A stretch of 64,000 bases of DNA, from positions 1,612,001 through 1,676,000 of the forward strand of contig NZ_UGQM01000001.1 of the NCBI RefSeq assembly GCF_900454025.1, in the 5' to 3' direction. A program made the position numbers and the translations under genes. Below, one piece after another: positions 28,647-37,009 of this stretch. This DNA is from Mycolicibacterium gilvum. GTDB lineage: Bacteria > Actinomycetota > Actinomycetes > Mycobacteriales > Mycobacteriaceae. The number at the start of each line of letters is the position of its first letter. The stretch's first letter is position 1. The notes under the pieces were generated by a model, which saw nothing but the letters and a program-made list of their open reading frames with translations, was not told the DNA's origin and made no database searches.

Positions 28647-28690
28647 AGGCCACGGACCCGCGATCAGGGATCCGTGGCCTTTTTGTTTTT
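28647..28690 (+). terminator. Intrinsic terminator (attenuator) in the whiB7 leader
   Basis: AGGCCACGGACCC (28647-28659) pairs with GGGATCCGTGGCCT (28667-28680), a 13-bp stem with one bulged A and a 7-nt loop. It is followed directly by TTTTTGTTTTT. This is the only classical stem plus long U tract next to a regulatory gene in the window. It lies 49 bp before whiB7 and after its promoter, so it must act as an attenuator. Confidence 0.88.
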
Positions 28691-28738
28691 CCCGCAAGAC
28701 CCCGCCGAGTATCAACGATCAGAAAGCAGAGGACCGAC

Positions 28739-29032
28739 ATGTCTTCGCCGACATGCGAGATGACGCCCTCATCGGAAACGAGGCAGCCAGCGGTGCCGTG
28801 TCATGTCGAGGACCCCGACCTGTGGTTCGCCGAGGATCCCCGCGACCTCGAACGCGCCAAGGCGCTGTGTGCGGACTGCCCGCTACAGCGGGCCTGCCTG
28901 AACGCCGCGTTGGAGCGTCAGGAACCGTGGGGCGTCTGGGGTGGCGAGATCCTTGACCGCGGCTCGGTCATCGCCCGCAAGCGGCCGCGGGGGCGTCCCC
29001 GCAAGGATTCGAAAAGCCCTGTCGCCGCGTGA
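28739..29032 (+). CDS. whiB7: WhiB7, antibiotic-responsive transcription factor
   Basis: This 97-residue WhiB protein has Fe-S cysteines at 21, 44, 47 and 53, the turn EPWGVWGGE (62-70) and a C-terminal AT-hook RGRPRK (84-89) that identifies WhiB7. With the sigma factor it activates intrinsic resistance genes such as erm, tap and eis when translation is inhibited. AGAGGA precedes the ATG. Expression is probably controlled by the upstream promoter, uORF and attenuator. It lies downstream of uvrD2, as in other mycobacteria, and ends at a strong hairpin shared with the convergent ABC1 gene. Confidence 0.96.
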   Translation: MSSPTCEMTPSSETRQPAVPCHVEDPDLWFAEDPRDLERAKALCADCPLQRACLNAALERQEPWGVWGGEILDRGSVIARKRPRGRPRKDSKSPVAA

Positions 29033-29077
29033 GATTCGCTGATCCCGACGGTCACACCCCGTCGGGATCAGCGAATC
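29033..29077. terminator. Perfect 19-bp hairpin between whiB7 and the ABC1 kinase gene
   Basis: GATTCGCTGATCCCGACGG (29033-29051) and its exact complement (29059-29077) flank a 7-nt loop. The left arm begins right after the whiB7 stop. The right arm is the last coding segment of the convergent ABC1 gene, so the terminator and codons share sequence. Confidence 0.75.
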
Positions 29078-30389
29078 CCGGGACGTTCTCCATCGCGATG
29101 CGCCGGGTGGGGACGTGCGCGTCGAGCTGGCACGAGATCGCGACGATCGATGCGATGACCCGCATCGGGATCGCCAGCTTCGGCGGAATGTCCATCTGCC
29201 GGGCCGCTTTGATCTGGCCTGCGGCCTTCTCCAGCTCGATGTTGGTCATCTTCTGCAGCCACCGGCGGGTGTAGTGGAAGACCTCGACCTCCAGCGGTTC
29301 GACGTACTGCTTGAGCATGTCGTCGATCTCGCGGGTCGACACGCTCTGACCCTTCTGGATGAACCCGACCTTCTCCATGGTCGGCAACAGCTTGTCGTAG
29401 TTCTTGTCCACCGCGTACCGCAGCATCTGGCCGAGCTCGATGGGCCAGCCGCCGGGCATCGGCGCGACGGCGCCGAAGTCGATGACACCCATCTTGTCGC
29501 CGGGCAGCAGCATGAAGTTGCCGGGGTGAGCGTCCCCGTGGACCATCTCCAGGCGGGTCGGCGCGTCGTCGCAGAACTCGAACAGCCGGGTGGCCATCAG
29601 GTCACGCTGCTCCTGGGTGCCTTCGCGGATGATGTGCGACAGCGGGATGCCCTCGATCCACTCCTGGATGACGACCTTGGGTGCGCTCGCGACGACGTGG
29701 GGGACGACGAACTCGGGATGACCGGCGTAGGCCTTCGCGAAGGCCCGCTGGTTGTCGGCCTCCAGGCGGTAGTCCAGCTCCATCTCGGTGCGCTCGATCA
29801 GCTCGTCGACGACACCCTGCACGTCGGCGCCGGGGGAGAGCTGCTTGAGCACACCGACCATGCGCTGCATCGTCTTGAGGTCGGCGCGCAGGGCCTCGTC
29901 GGCGCCCGGGTACTGGATCTTCACAGCGACCTCGCGGCCGTCGGCCCACACCGCCTTGTGCACCTGGCCGATGCTGGCCGACGCGACGGCCTTGTCGTCG
30001 AAGGTCTGGAAGCGTTCCCGCCACTTGGTGCCCAGTTGCTGGTCCAGCACGCGGTGCACCTTGGCCGCGGGCAGCGGCGGCGCTTCACGCTGCAACTTGG
30101 TCAACGCCTCCCGGTACGGCTTGCCGTACTGCTCGGGGATGGCCGCCTCCATCACCGACAGCGCCTGGCCGACCTTCATCGCGCCGCCCTTGAGCTCGCC
30201 GAGCACGGTGAACAGCTGCTGGGCAGCCTTGTCCATCATCTCGGCGTTGACCTCGTCTTTCGACTTCCCGGTCAACCGCTTGCCGAAGCCGAGCGCGGCG
30301 CGTCCTGCCATCCCCACCGGCAACGATGCGAGCTTGGCATTGCGCGCGACGCTGCCCCGCTTGATCTCACTCACCAGTCCATCATCCAC
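29052..30389 (-). CDS. ABC1/UbiB-family atypical kinase (Rv3197-like)
   Basis: This 445-residue protein kinase-like protein is of the ABC1/ADCK/UbiB type. It shows the family KxGQ motif (GGAMKVGQALS, 70-79), the A-rich loop VASASIGQVHKA, the ATP-binding Lys in VAVKIQYPG, the catalytic loop HGDAHPGNF and the metal-binding DFG in IDFGAVA. No C-terminal transmembrane helices are seen, unlike E. coli UbiB. Family members support lipid or quinone metabolism and some act as ATPases. Homologue Rv3197 has been linked to macrolide tolerance next to whiB7. GTG start. The 3' end overlaps the whiB7 terminator. Confidence 0.9.
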   Translation of the reverse strand: MDDGLVSEIKRGSVARNAKLASLPVGMAGRAALGFGKRLTGKSKDEVNAEMMDKAAQQLFTVLGELKGGAMKVGQALSVMEAAIPEQYGKPYREALTKLQREAPPLPAAKVHRVLDQQLGTKWRERFQTFDDKAVASASIGQVHKAVWADGREVAVKIQYPGADEALRADLKTMQRMVGVLKQLSPGADVQGVVDELIERTEMELDYRLEADNQRAFAKAYAGHPEFVVPHVVASAPKVVIQEWIEGIPLSHIIREGTQEQRDLMATRLFEFCDDAPTRLEMVHGDAHPGNFMLLPGDKMGVIDFGAVAPMPGGWPIELGQMLRYAVDKNYDKLLPTMEKVGFIQKGQSVSTREIDDMLKQYVEPLEVEVFHYTRRWLQKMTNIELEKAAGQIKAARQMDIPPKLAIPMRVIASIVAISCQLDAHVPTRRIAMENVPGFADPDGV

Positions 30390-30431
30390 GAACTCCGCGA
30401 ACTTCCACCAACGAGTTGGTAACAGGGGTTG

Positions 30432-31265
30432 TCAGCACGAGCAGTCCGGATGGCGCGTCCACCGACGCGCCTGCACCGTCCCGGCGGCGACGTCGAACTC
30501 CAGGGTCGTGTCCAGGGTCTCCGGCGAGGCCGCGACGGCGCCCGGATGGTCGGGCCGCAGCGACCGGACGATGTGGTCGATCTCGTTGAGCGCCAGCGCC
30601 GCGGTGGCCAGGACGGTGGCCCGGTCGGCGTTGCCGACGGTGCGGCTCAGCTGCGCCGCAATGGCCGGCCACGCGGCATCACGGTCGCTACGGTGCAGGT
30701 CGGCGCACCGCAGGCAACTGGTCACCGACGGGATCACCAGCGGGCCGACCAGGCCCGTGCCGTCGCGCACCCGAACAGGCAGGTGCGGGACGCGGGCGTC
30801 GCAGAGGTCGCGGACCAGCCGTGGGTCCGCCACCAGGTAGTCGGTCAGGACGACGAGGTCGGGGCGTCCGCTCGACGCATTGGGCCGGGTGCTGTGGCTG
30901 ACCCGCACGTTCGCGTGACGCAGCGAATTGATCAGCAGGTCGGCGAGCGGACCGTCCCCGTGCACCCGCACCGCGACGGATCTCACAGGGGTCCGCGGTG
31001 CCTCGGTGACGATTCCGCGGGTGATCAGGTGGGCGACCAGGCCGTCGACCACGGGTGCGTCGACACCGTGTCCGGCGGCCAGTCTCTGCAGCTGCGGCGC
31101 GGTCGCGACCCCCTGCAGTGCCCGCAGCAGCTCGGCGAGAACGCTACCCGGCAACCCGGCAGGGGGACGGACCACGACCGCCTTGCGGGGATCCCACCCG
31201 ACCTGCACCGTCCCGTCGGGACGGGACAGGACCGGGGTGGCGGGGCTGAGCGCGTACCGCGTCAT
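30432..31265 (-). CDS. Orphan TOMM cyclodehydratase-type (E1-like) zinc protein
   Basis: The 277-residue protein is similar in layout to the leader-binding/E1-like cyclodehydratase partners of thiazole/oxazole-modified peptide pathways. It has an N-terminal winged-helix-like region (about 1-90) and a Rossmann-like middle domain (about 95-180). Four cysteines that probably hold zinc are C184LRC187 and C275-S-C277 at the extreme C terminus (HPDCSC). DAAWP after the first pair is typical. No YcaO cyclase, dehydrogenase or precursor peptide is nearby. It is the Rv3196 equivalent, conserved in mycobacteria. ATG 31265 is preferred over the upstream GTG at 31283, which is in the same frame. Confidence 0.7.
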   Translation of the reverse strand: MTRYALSPATPVLSRPDGTVQVGWDPRKAVVVRPPAGLPGSVLAELLRALQGVATAPQLQRLAAGHGVDAPVVDGLVAHLITRGIVTEAPRTPVRSVAVRVHGDGPLADLLINSLRHANVRVSHSTRPNASSGRPDLVVLTDYLVADPRLVRDLCDARVPHLPVRVRDGTGLVGPLVIPSVTSCLRCADLHRSDRDAAWPAIAAQLSRTVGNADRATVLATAALALNEIDHIVRSLRPDHPGAVAASPETLDTTLEFDVAAGTVQARRWTRHPDCSC

Positions 31266-31352
31266 GGTTCGACACCGCGTCATGTTCCGACACTGTCACG
31301 GCGCCGAGGCCCGCAGCCGGGTTATCCACAGGGGCCGGGAACCACGCGGGGA

Positions 31353-32735
31353 CTAATCCGTGGACTCGCCGGGCCCGGTGTCACCGCGCCTGAAGTCGCG
31401 CTCCAGATCGGCGATCGCGCTGTCGATGTCGCTGGTGTCGCCGCCGATCATCCGGTCGATGAAGGCGGCCGGCTCATCGAGATCGGACGCGCTCGGCAAC
31501 AGGTCGGGGTGCTGCCAGACGCCGTCGCGGGCATCGGCGCCGACGGCTTCGGTGAGCCTGACCCACAGGTCGGCGGCCTCGCGCATCTTGCGCGGCCGCA
31601 GTTCCAGACCGACCAGGGTCGCGAACGTCTGCTCGGCGGGGCCGCCGGTGGCGCGGCGGCGGCGCAGCATCTCGCTGAGCGCCGAGGTGCCGGGGATGCG
31701 GTCGCCGAGCGCGTCGGTGACCACGGTCTGGACCCAGCCCTCGATCAGCGCGAGCATCGTCTCCAGCCGCTCCAGCGCCGCCGTCTGCTCCGGGGTGGCC
31801 TTCGGCTCGAAGATGCCCTGGTTGAGCAACTGCTCCATCTCCGACGGGTCGGTCAACGACGCCGGGTTGAAGCCGCGCGCGAACTCCTCGATGCCGCTCA
31901 TGTCGATCTTGGTGCCCTTGGCGAACGCCTCCACGGCGTTGAGCAGCTGGCTCGACAGCCACGGCACGTGGCTGAACAGACGGTGGTGGGCCGCCTCGCG
32001 GGCGGCGAGGAACGTGACGATCTCACTGCGCGGCTGCTCCAGACCTTCGGCCAGAGATTCGACGGCCTCGGGCATCAGTGCCGCAACACCTTTGGGGCCC
32101 AACGGAAGTCCGATGTCGGTGGAGGTGAGCACCTCTTTGGACAGCGTGCCGAGCGCCTGGCCCAGCTGCGAGCCGAACGCCATGCCGCCCATCTGCGACA
32201 TCATCGCCAACAGCGGGCCGGCCATCGCCTGCGCCTCCTGGGGCAGTGCCTGTGCCCACACCGTCGAGATCTGCTCGGCCACCGGGTCGCACAACCGCTT
32301 CCAGGTGCCCATCGTGTTGTCGATCCAGTCGGTCGGCGTCCACGCCGCCGTCCTGGTCGTGCCCGCGGGGATCGGGGTCACACCGTCGAGCCAGGTCTCG
32401 GCCAACCGCACCGCATCGGCGATGGCGCTGGTGGTCTGTTCGGGTATCGGCGCGACGAAGCCGATCGAGCTCGCCGCGAGCTGGCGGGCGAGGTCGTAGT
32501 TGACCGGTCCGCCGGACTTCCCGCCGGACATCGAGGTGCCCGCGCCGCTGAACATCTCGCCGAGCTTGGAGAAGATCTGCCCGAGCTGCGACATGTCGAA
32601 TTCACCGCCCGCGCCGGGCATGCCGAGCCCGAACGGGTCCGCACCCGAGCCGGGTCCGGATCCGGAGTTGTCCTTGTTGCGCTTGTCGCGGTCGGGGTCG
32701 TCCCCGGCAGAGAAGCCGAAAGGCAGGTCAGCCAT
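31353..32735 (-). CDS. DUF2342/zincin-like metallopeptidase type 2 family protein
   Basis: The 460-residue cytoplasmic protein has a disordered Gly/Asp-rich N terminus (about 10-50) and a mainly helical body. The central helix contains REAAHHRLFSHVPWL, the place where this actinobacterial family (TIGR03624/DUF2342) is proposed to bind zinc. The usual HExxH order is not present, since it reads ExxHHR, so peptidase activity is unproven. TACCGT lies 7 nt before the ATG, suggesting a leaderless mRNA. It is divergent from the PDZ-Lon gene. Equivalent to Rv3195. Confidence 0.82.
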   Translation of the reverse strand: MADLPFGFSAGDDPDRDKRNKDNSGSGPGSGADPFGLGMPGAGGEFDMSQLGQIFSKLGEMFSGAGTSMSGGKSGGPVNYDLARQLAASSIGFVAPIPEQTTSAIADAVRLAETWLDGVTPIPAGTTRTAAWTPTDWIDNTMGTWKRLCDPVAEQISTVWAQALPQEAQAMAGPLLAMMSQMGGMAFGSQLGQALGTLSKEVLTSTDIGLPLGPKGVAALMPEAVESLAEGLEQPRSEIVTFLAAREAAHHRLFSHVPWLSSQLLNAVEAFAKGTKIDMSGIEEFARGFNPASLTDPSEMEQLLNQGIFEPKATPEQTAALERLETMLALIEGWVQTVVTDALGDRIPGTSALSEMLRRRRATGGPAEQTFATLVGLELRPRKMREAADLWVRLTEAVGADARDGVWQHPDLLPSASDLDEPAAFIDRMIGGDTSDIDSAIADLERDFRRGDTGPGESTD

Positions 32736-32869
32736 GCCCACAACGGTACTCACCATGGCCGCGTCGTGTGCCGACGCGGTCACGCTGAGAGTGAACCGGG
32801 GCGTCCCGCCGGCCCGTCCCGGGCGGTCTTCACGGCTTCCCCGCAGAACCGACCTTTACTGTGGGCGGC

Positions 32870-33892
32870 GTGAACAGGCGGATTTCGACCCTGGTCGTCG
32901 CGCTGGCGCCGATCCTGATCTTCGGGATCTTGCTGTCCGCGGTGACCGTCCCCTATGTGGCCCTCGGACCCGGACCGACGTTCGACACCCTGGGCGAGGT
33001 CGACGGCAAGGAGGTCGTCGACATCGAGGGCGCCGACGTCCACACGACATCAGGGCACCTCAACATGACCACGGTGTCGCAGCGTGACGGCCTCACGCTC
33101 GGTCAGGCGCTGATCTTCTGGGCCTCGGGACGCGACCAGTTGCTGCCGCGCGATCTCGTGTATCCGCCGGACAAGACCCGCGAGGAGATCGACGAGGCCA
33201 ACAGCCAGGACTTCCGTCAGTCCGAGGACAGTGCGGAGTACGCCGCGCTGCACCACCTGAAGTACCCGATGGCCGTCACCGTCGAGAGCATCGACGAGGA
33301 AGGCCCCTCCAAGGGCAAGCTCCAGGGGGGCGACGCGATCGACGGTGTGAACGGCAAGCCCGTCGCGACCCTCGACCAGTTCCAGGAACTGCTCAAGGCT
33401 TACAAGCCGGGAGACACGATCGCCGTCGACTACCGCCGCAAGAACGCGCCGATGGGCACCGCCGAGATCACGCTCGGCAAGCATCCGGACCGCGATCAGG
33501 GCATTCTCGGGGTCAACGTGCTGGATGCGCCGTGGGCGCCGTTCACGATCGACTTCAACCTCGCCAACATCGGGGGACCGTCGGCGGGGCTGATGTTCAG
33601 TCTGGCCGTGGTCGACAAACTCACCACCGGCGACGTCACCGGCGGCAAGTTCGTCGCCGGCAGCGGCACCATCTCCGGCGACGGGAAAGTGGGCTCCATC
33701 GGCGGCATCACCCACAAGGTGACCGCGGCGCAGGAGGCCGGTGCCACCGTGTTCCTGGTGCCCGCCGACAACTGCGCCGAGGCCAGGACCGCCGACGCAG
33801 ACGGGATCGAACTGCTCAAGGTCGAGACCCTCGAGCAGGCCGTCGACGGTTTGCGGACGCTTTCCGCTGGTGGTGAACCTCCACGCTGCTGA
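32870..33892 (+). CDS. Membrane-anchored PDZ-Lon serine protease (Rv3194c-like)
   Basis: This 340-residue protein is identical in length to Rv3194c. It has one N-terminal membrane helix (about 7-29), a PDZ domain (about 125-205) with GKLQGGDAIDGVNGKPV, and a C-terminal Lon-type protease domain. That domain has the nucleophile in GGPSAG (Ser about 237) and a general-base Lys in GGITHK (about 282), a Ser-Lys dyad. The active domain lies outside the membrane. The GTG at 32870 is preferred over GTG 32861 because TACTGT ends 7 nt before it. It probably degrades or senses misfolded envelope proteins. Confidence 0.9.
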   Translation: MNRRISTLVVALAPILIFGILLSAVTVPYVALGPGPTFDTLGEVDGKEVVDIEGADVHTTSGHLNMTTVSQRDGLTLGQALIFWASGRDQLLPRDLVYPPDKTREEIDEANSQDFRQSEDSAEYAALHHLKYPMAVTVESIDEEGPSKGKLQGGDAIDGVNGKPVATLDQFQELLKAYKPGDTIAVDYRRKNAPMGTAEITLGKHPDRDQGILGVNVLDAPWAPFTIDFNLANIGGPSAGLMFSLAVVDKLTTGDVTGGKFVAGSGTISGDGKVGSIGGITHKVTAAQEAGATVFLVPADNCAEARTADADGIELLKVETLEQAVDGLRTLSAGGEPPRC

Positions 33893-33981
33893 CTCGCCGC
33901 CTCAGATCAGATGCGTAAAGTGAGGGCGGAATCCGTCCTTCCTGTGCATGTGCTGGGAATTTCCGAGAGTGGAGTAGTCGA

Positions 33982-36900
33982 GTGGGTATGCGGCCCGCGG
34001 CAAGAATGCCGAGCCTGACGCAACGAAGCCGGTTTCTGATCGCGGTCTCCGCGGTCCTCGTTCTGCTCCTGCTGCTGGGGCCGCGCTTCATCGACACCTA
34101 TGTCGACTGGCTGTGGTTCGGCGAGCTGGGGTACCGGTCGGTCTTCACCACCCAGATCATCACGCGGCTCGTCATCTTCTTCGTGGTCGCGATCCTCGTC
34201 GGCGCCGTCGTGTTCGCCGGGCTCGCACTGGCCTACCGCACCCGGCCGGTCTTCGTGCCGACCGCAGGCCCCAACGACCCGATCGCGCGGTACCGCACCG
34301 CGGTGATGGCCCGGCTGCGCCTGATCGGCATCGGCGTGCCGCTGGCCATCGGTGTGCTCGCGGGTTTCGTCGGACAGAGCTACTGGCAGCGGGTGCAGTT
34401 GTTCCTGCACGGCGGTGACTTCGGAGTCTCCGACCCCCAATTCGGCATCGATCTCGGCTTCTACGCGTTCGACCTGCCGTTCTACCGCTTGGTGCTGACG
34501 TACCTGTTCGTCGGGGTCTTCCTGGCGTTCCTGGCGAACCTGCTGGGCCACTACCTGTTCGGCGGCATCCGACTGGCCGGTCGCAGCGGGGCGCTGAGCC
34601 GCGCGGCCCGCATCCAGCTGATCACCCTCGTCGGGTTGCTGATGCTGCTCAAGGCGGTCGCGTACTGGTTCGACCGCTATGAGCTGCTCAGCCACACCCG
34701 TGGCGGCAAGCCGTTCACCGGCGCGGGCTACACCGACATCAACGCGGTGCTGCCCGCGAAACTGATCCTGATGGCGATCGCCGTCATCTGTGCGGTCGCG
34801 GTGTTCTCCGCGATCTTCCTGCGCGACTTGCGTATTCCGGCCATCGGCGTGGTGCTGCTGTTGCTGTCGTCGCTGGTGGTGGGCGCCGGCTGGCCGCTGG
34901 TGGTCGAGCAGATCAGCGTGCGTCCCAACGCCGCGCAGAAGGAAAGCGAATACATCAGCCGAAGTATCACCGCGACACGGCAGGCCTACGGACTGACCGA
35001 GGAGTCGGTCACCTACCGCGACTACCCGGGTAACGCCTCCGCGACGGCGCAGCAGGTCGCCGCCGACCGCGCCACCACGTCGAACATCCGGGTGCTCGAC
35101 CCCAACATCGTCGCCCCGGCCTTCACCCAGTTCCAGCAGGGCAAGAACTTCTACTTCTTCCCCGACCAGCTGAACATGGACCGCTACCGCGACGACTCCG
35201 GCAATCTGCGCGATTACGTGGTCGCGGCCCGTGAGCTCAACCCGGACCGGCTGATCGACAACCAGCGCGACTGGATCAACCGGCACACCGTGTTCACCCA
35301 CGGCAACGGGTTCATCGCGTCGCCGGCGAACACCGTGCGCGGGATCGCCAACGACCCGAACCAGAACGGCGGGTACCCCGAGTTCCTCGCCAGCGTGGTC
35401 GGCGCGAACGGCGAGGTGTCCTCACCCGGTCCCGCTCCGCTGGCGCAGCCGCGCATCTACTTCGGTCCGGTCATCGCGAGTGCGGCCGACGACTACGCGA
35501 TCGTCGGCGAGAGCGGCACCCCCCGCGAGTACGACTACGAAACCAACACCGACACCCGCAACTACACCTACACCGGTAGCGGTGGTGTCCCGATCGGCAA
35601 CTGGCTGACCCGCAGCGTGTTCGCCGCGAAGTACGCCGAGCGGAACTTCCTGTTCTCCAACGTCATCAACGAGAACAGCAAGATCCTGTTCAACCGCGAC
35701 CCGGCCGACCGTGTCGAGGCGGTGGCCCCGTGGCTGACGACCGACACAACGGTCTATCCGGCGATCGTCAACGAGCGCATCGTCTGGATCGTCGACGGCT
35801 ACACCACGCTGGACAACTACCCGTATTCGGAGTTGTCGACGTTGTCGTCGGTCACCACCGACTCCAACGAGGTGGCGCAGAACCGGTTGCAGCTCGACAA
35901 GCAGGTGTCCTACATCCGCAACTCGGTCAAGGCCACCGTCGACGCCTATGACGGCACCGTGACGCTGTACGCACAGGACGAGCAGGACCCGGTGCTGCAG
36001 GCGTGGATGAAGGTGTTCCCGGACAGCGTCAAACCCAAGAGCGACATCTCCCCGGAACTTCAGGAGCATCTGCGCTACCCCGAGGATCTGTTCAAGGTGC
36101 AGCGAGCGCTGCTGGCCAAGTACCACGTCGACGATCCGGTCACGTTCTTCTCGACGTCGGACTTCTGGGACGTGCCCCTGGATCCCAACCCGACGGCGAG
36201 CAGCTATCAGCCGCCGTACTACATCGTCGCCAAAGACCTTGCGGAGAACAACGGTTCGGCGTCGTTCCAGCTGACGAGCGCGATGAACCGGTTCCGGCGT
36301 GACTTCCTGGCGGCCTACATCAGCGCGAGCTCGGACCCCGAGACCTACGGCCGGCTCACGGTTCTGACCGTTCCGGGTCAGGTCAACGGTCCGAAGCTGG
36401 CGTTCAACGCGATCAGCACCGACACCGCCATCTCGACCGAGCTGGGTCAGATCGGCCGCGACGGCCAGAACCGGATCCGTTGGGGCAACCTGCTGACGTT
36501 GCCGATGGGCGACGGCGGATTGCTCTACGTCGCACCGATCTACGCGTCCCCGGGCAACACCGATGCCGCGTCGACCTATCCGCGACTCATCCGCGTGGCG
36601 ATGATGTACAACGACCAGATCGGCTACGGGCCGACGGTGCGCGACGCGCTGACCGACCTGTTCGGTCCCGGCGCCGATGCGACCGCAACCGGGCCGGCGG
36701 CCACCGAACCGCCTGCCGGGCAGGCGCCGCAGGCGCAGGGCAACAACACCGCGCCGCCGGCTGCGCAACCACCGAACCGGCAGGGGCAGGCGCCGGCAGG
36801 GCGGCCGGAGGTCCCGGTTGCGGTGCCGCCGACTGGTCCCACGCAGCTCTCTGCCGCGAAATCGGCTGCGCTGCAAGATGTCAACGCCGCCCTGGATGCG

Positions 36901-36996
36901 CTTCGCGGCGCCCAGGAGAGCGGTGACTTCGCGCAGTACGGAGAGGCTCTTCAACGCCTCGACGACGCGGTGAACAAGTACCAAGAAACCGACTGA
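33982..36996 (+). CDS. UPF0182 large membrane protein (Rv3193c-like)
   Basis: This 1004-residue protein has about seven transmembrane helices in the first 300 residues (the first at about 18-34). They contain the family signature [17 protein letters not shown] and [19 protein letters not shown] large extracytoplasmic domain (about 310-890) follows. The C-terminal tail is Pro/Ala/Gln-rich (about 895-945) and ends in a short helix. UPF0182 proteins are conserved in Actinobacteria and their function is unknown. GTG start. The next gene starts 13 bp later, so co-transcription is likely. Confidence 0.9.
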   Translation: MGMRPAARMPSLTQRSRFLIAVSAVLVLLLLLGPRFIDTYVDWLWFGELGYRSVFTTQIITRLVIFFVVAILVGAVVFAGLALAYRTRPVFVPTAGPNDPIARYRTAVMARLRLIGIGVPLAIGVLAGFVGQSYWQRVQLFLHGGDFGVSDPQFGIDLGFYAFDLPFYRLVLTYLFVGVFLAFLANLLGHYLFGGIRLAGRSGALSRAARIQLITLVGLLMLLKAVAYWFDRYELLSHTRGGKPFTGAGYTDINAVLPAKLILMAIAVICAVAVFSAIFLRDLRIPAIGVVLLLLSSLVVGAGWPLVVEQISVRPNAAQKESEYISRSITATRQAYGLTEESVTYRDYPGNASATAQQVAADRATTSNIRVLDPNIVAPAFTQFQQGKNFYFFPDQLNMDRYRDDSGNLRDYVVAARELNPDRLIDNQRDWINRHTVFTHGNGFIASPANTVRGIANDPNQNGGYPEFLASVVGANGEVSSPGPAPLAQPRIYFGPVIASAADDYAIVGESGTPREYDYETNTDTRNYTYTGSGGVPIGNWLTRSVFAAKYAERNFLFSNVINENSKILFNRDPADRVEAVAPWLTTDTTVYPAIVNERIVWIVDGYTTLDNYPYSELSTLSSVTTDSNEVAQNRLQLDKQVSYIRNSVKATVDAYDGTVTLYAQDEQDPVLQAWMKVFPDSVKPKSDISPELQEHLRYPEDLFKVQRALLAKYHVDDPVTFFSTSDFWDVPLDPNPTASSYQPPYYIVAKDLAENNGSASFQLTSAMNRFRRDFLAAYISASSDPETYGRLTVLTVPGQVNGPKLAFNAISTDTAISTELGQIGRDGQNRIRWGNLLTLPMGDGGLLYVAPIYASPGNTDAASTYPRLIRVAMMYNDQIGYGPTVRDALTDLFGPGADATATGPAATEPPAGQAPQAQGNNTAPPAAQPPNRQGQAPAGRPEVPVAVPPTGPTQLSAAKSAALQDVNAALDALRGAQESGDFAQYGEALQRLDDAVNKYQETD

Positions 36997-37009
36997 CCCA
37001 CCCCCGCCG

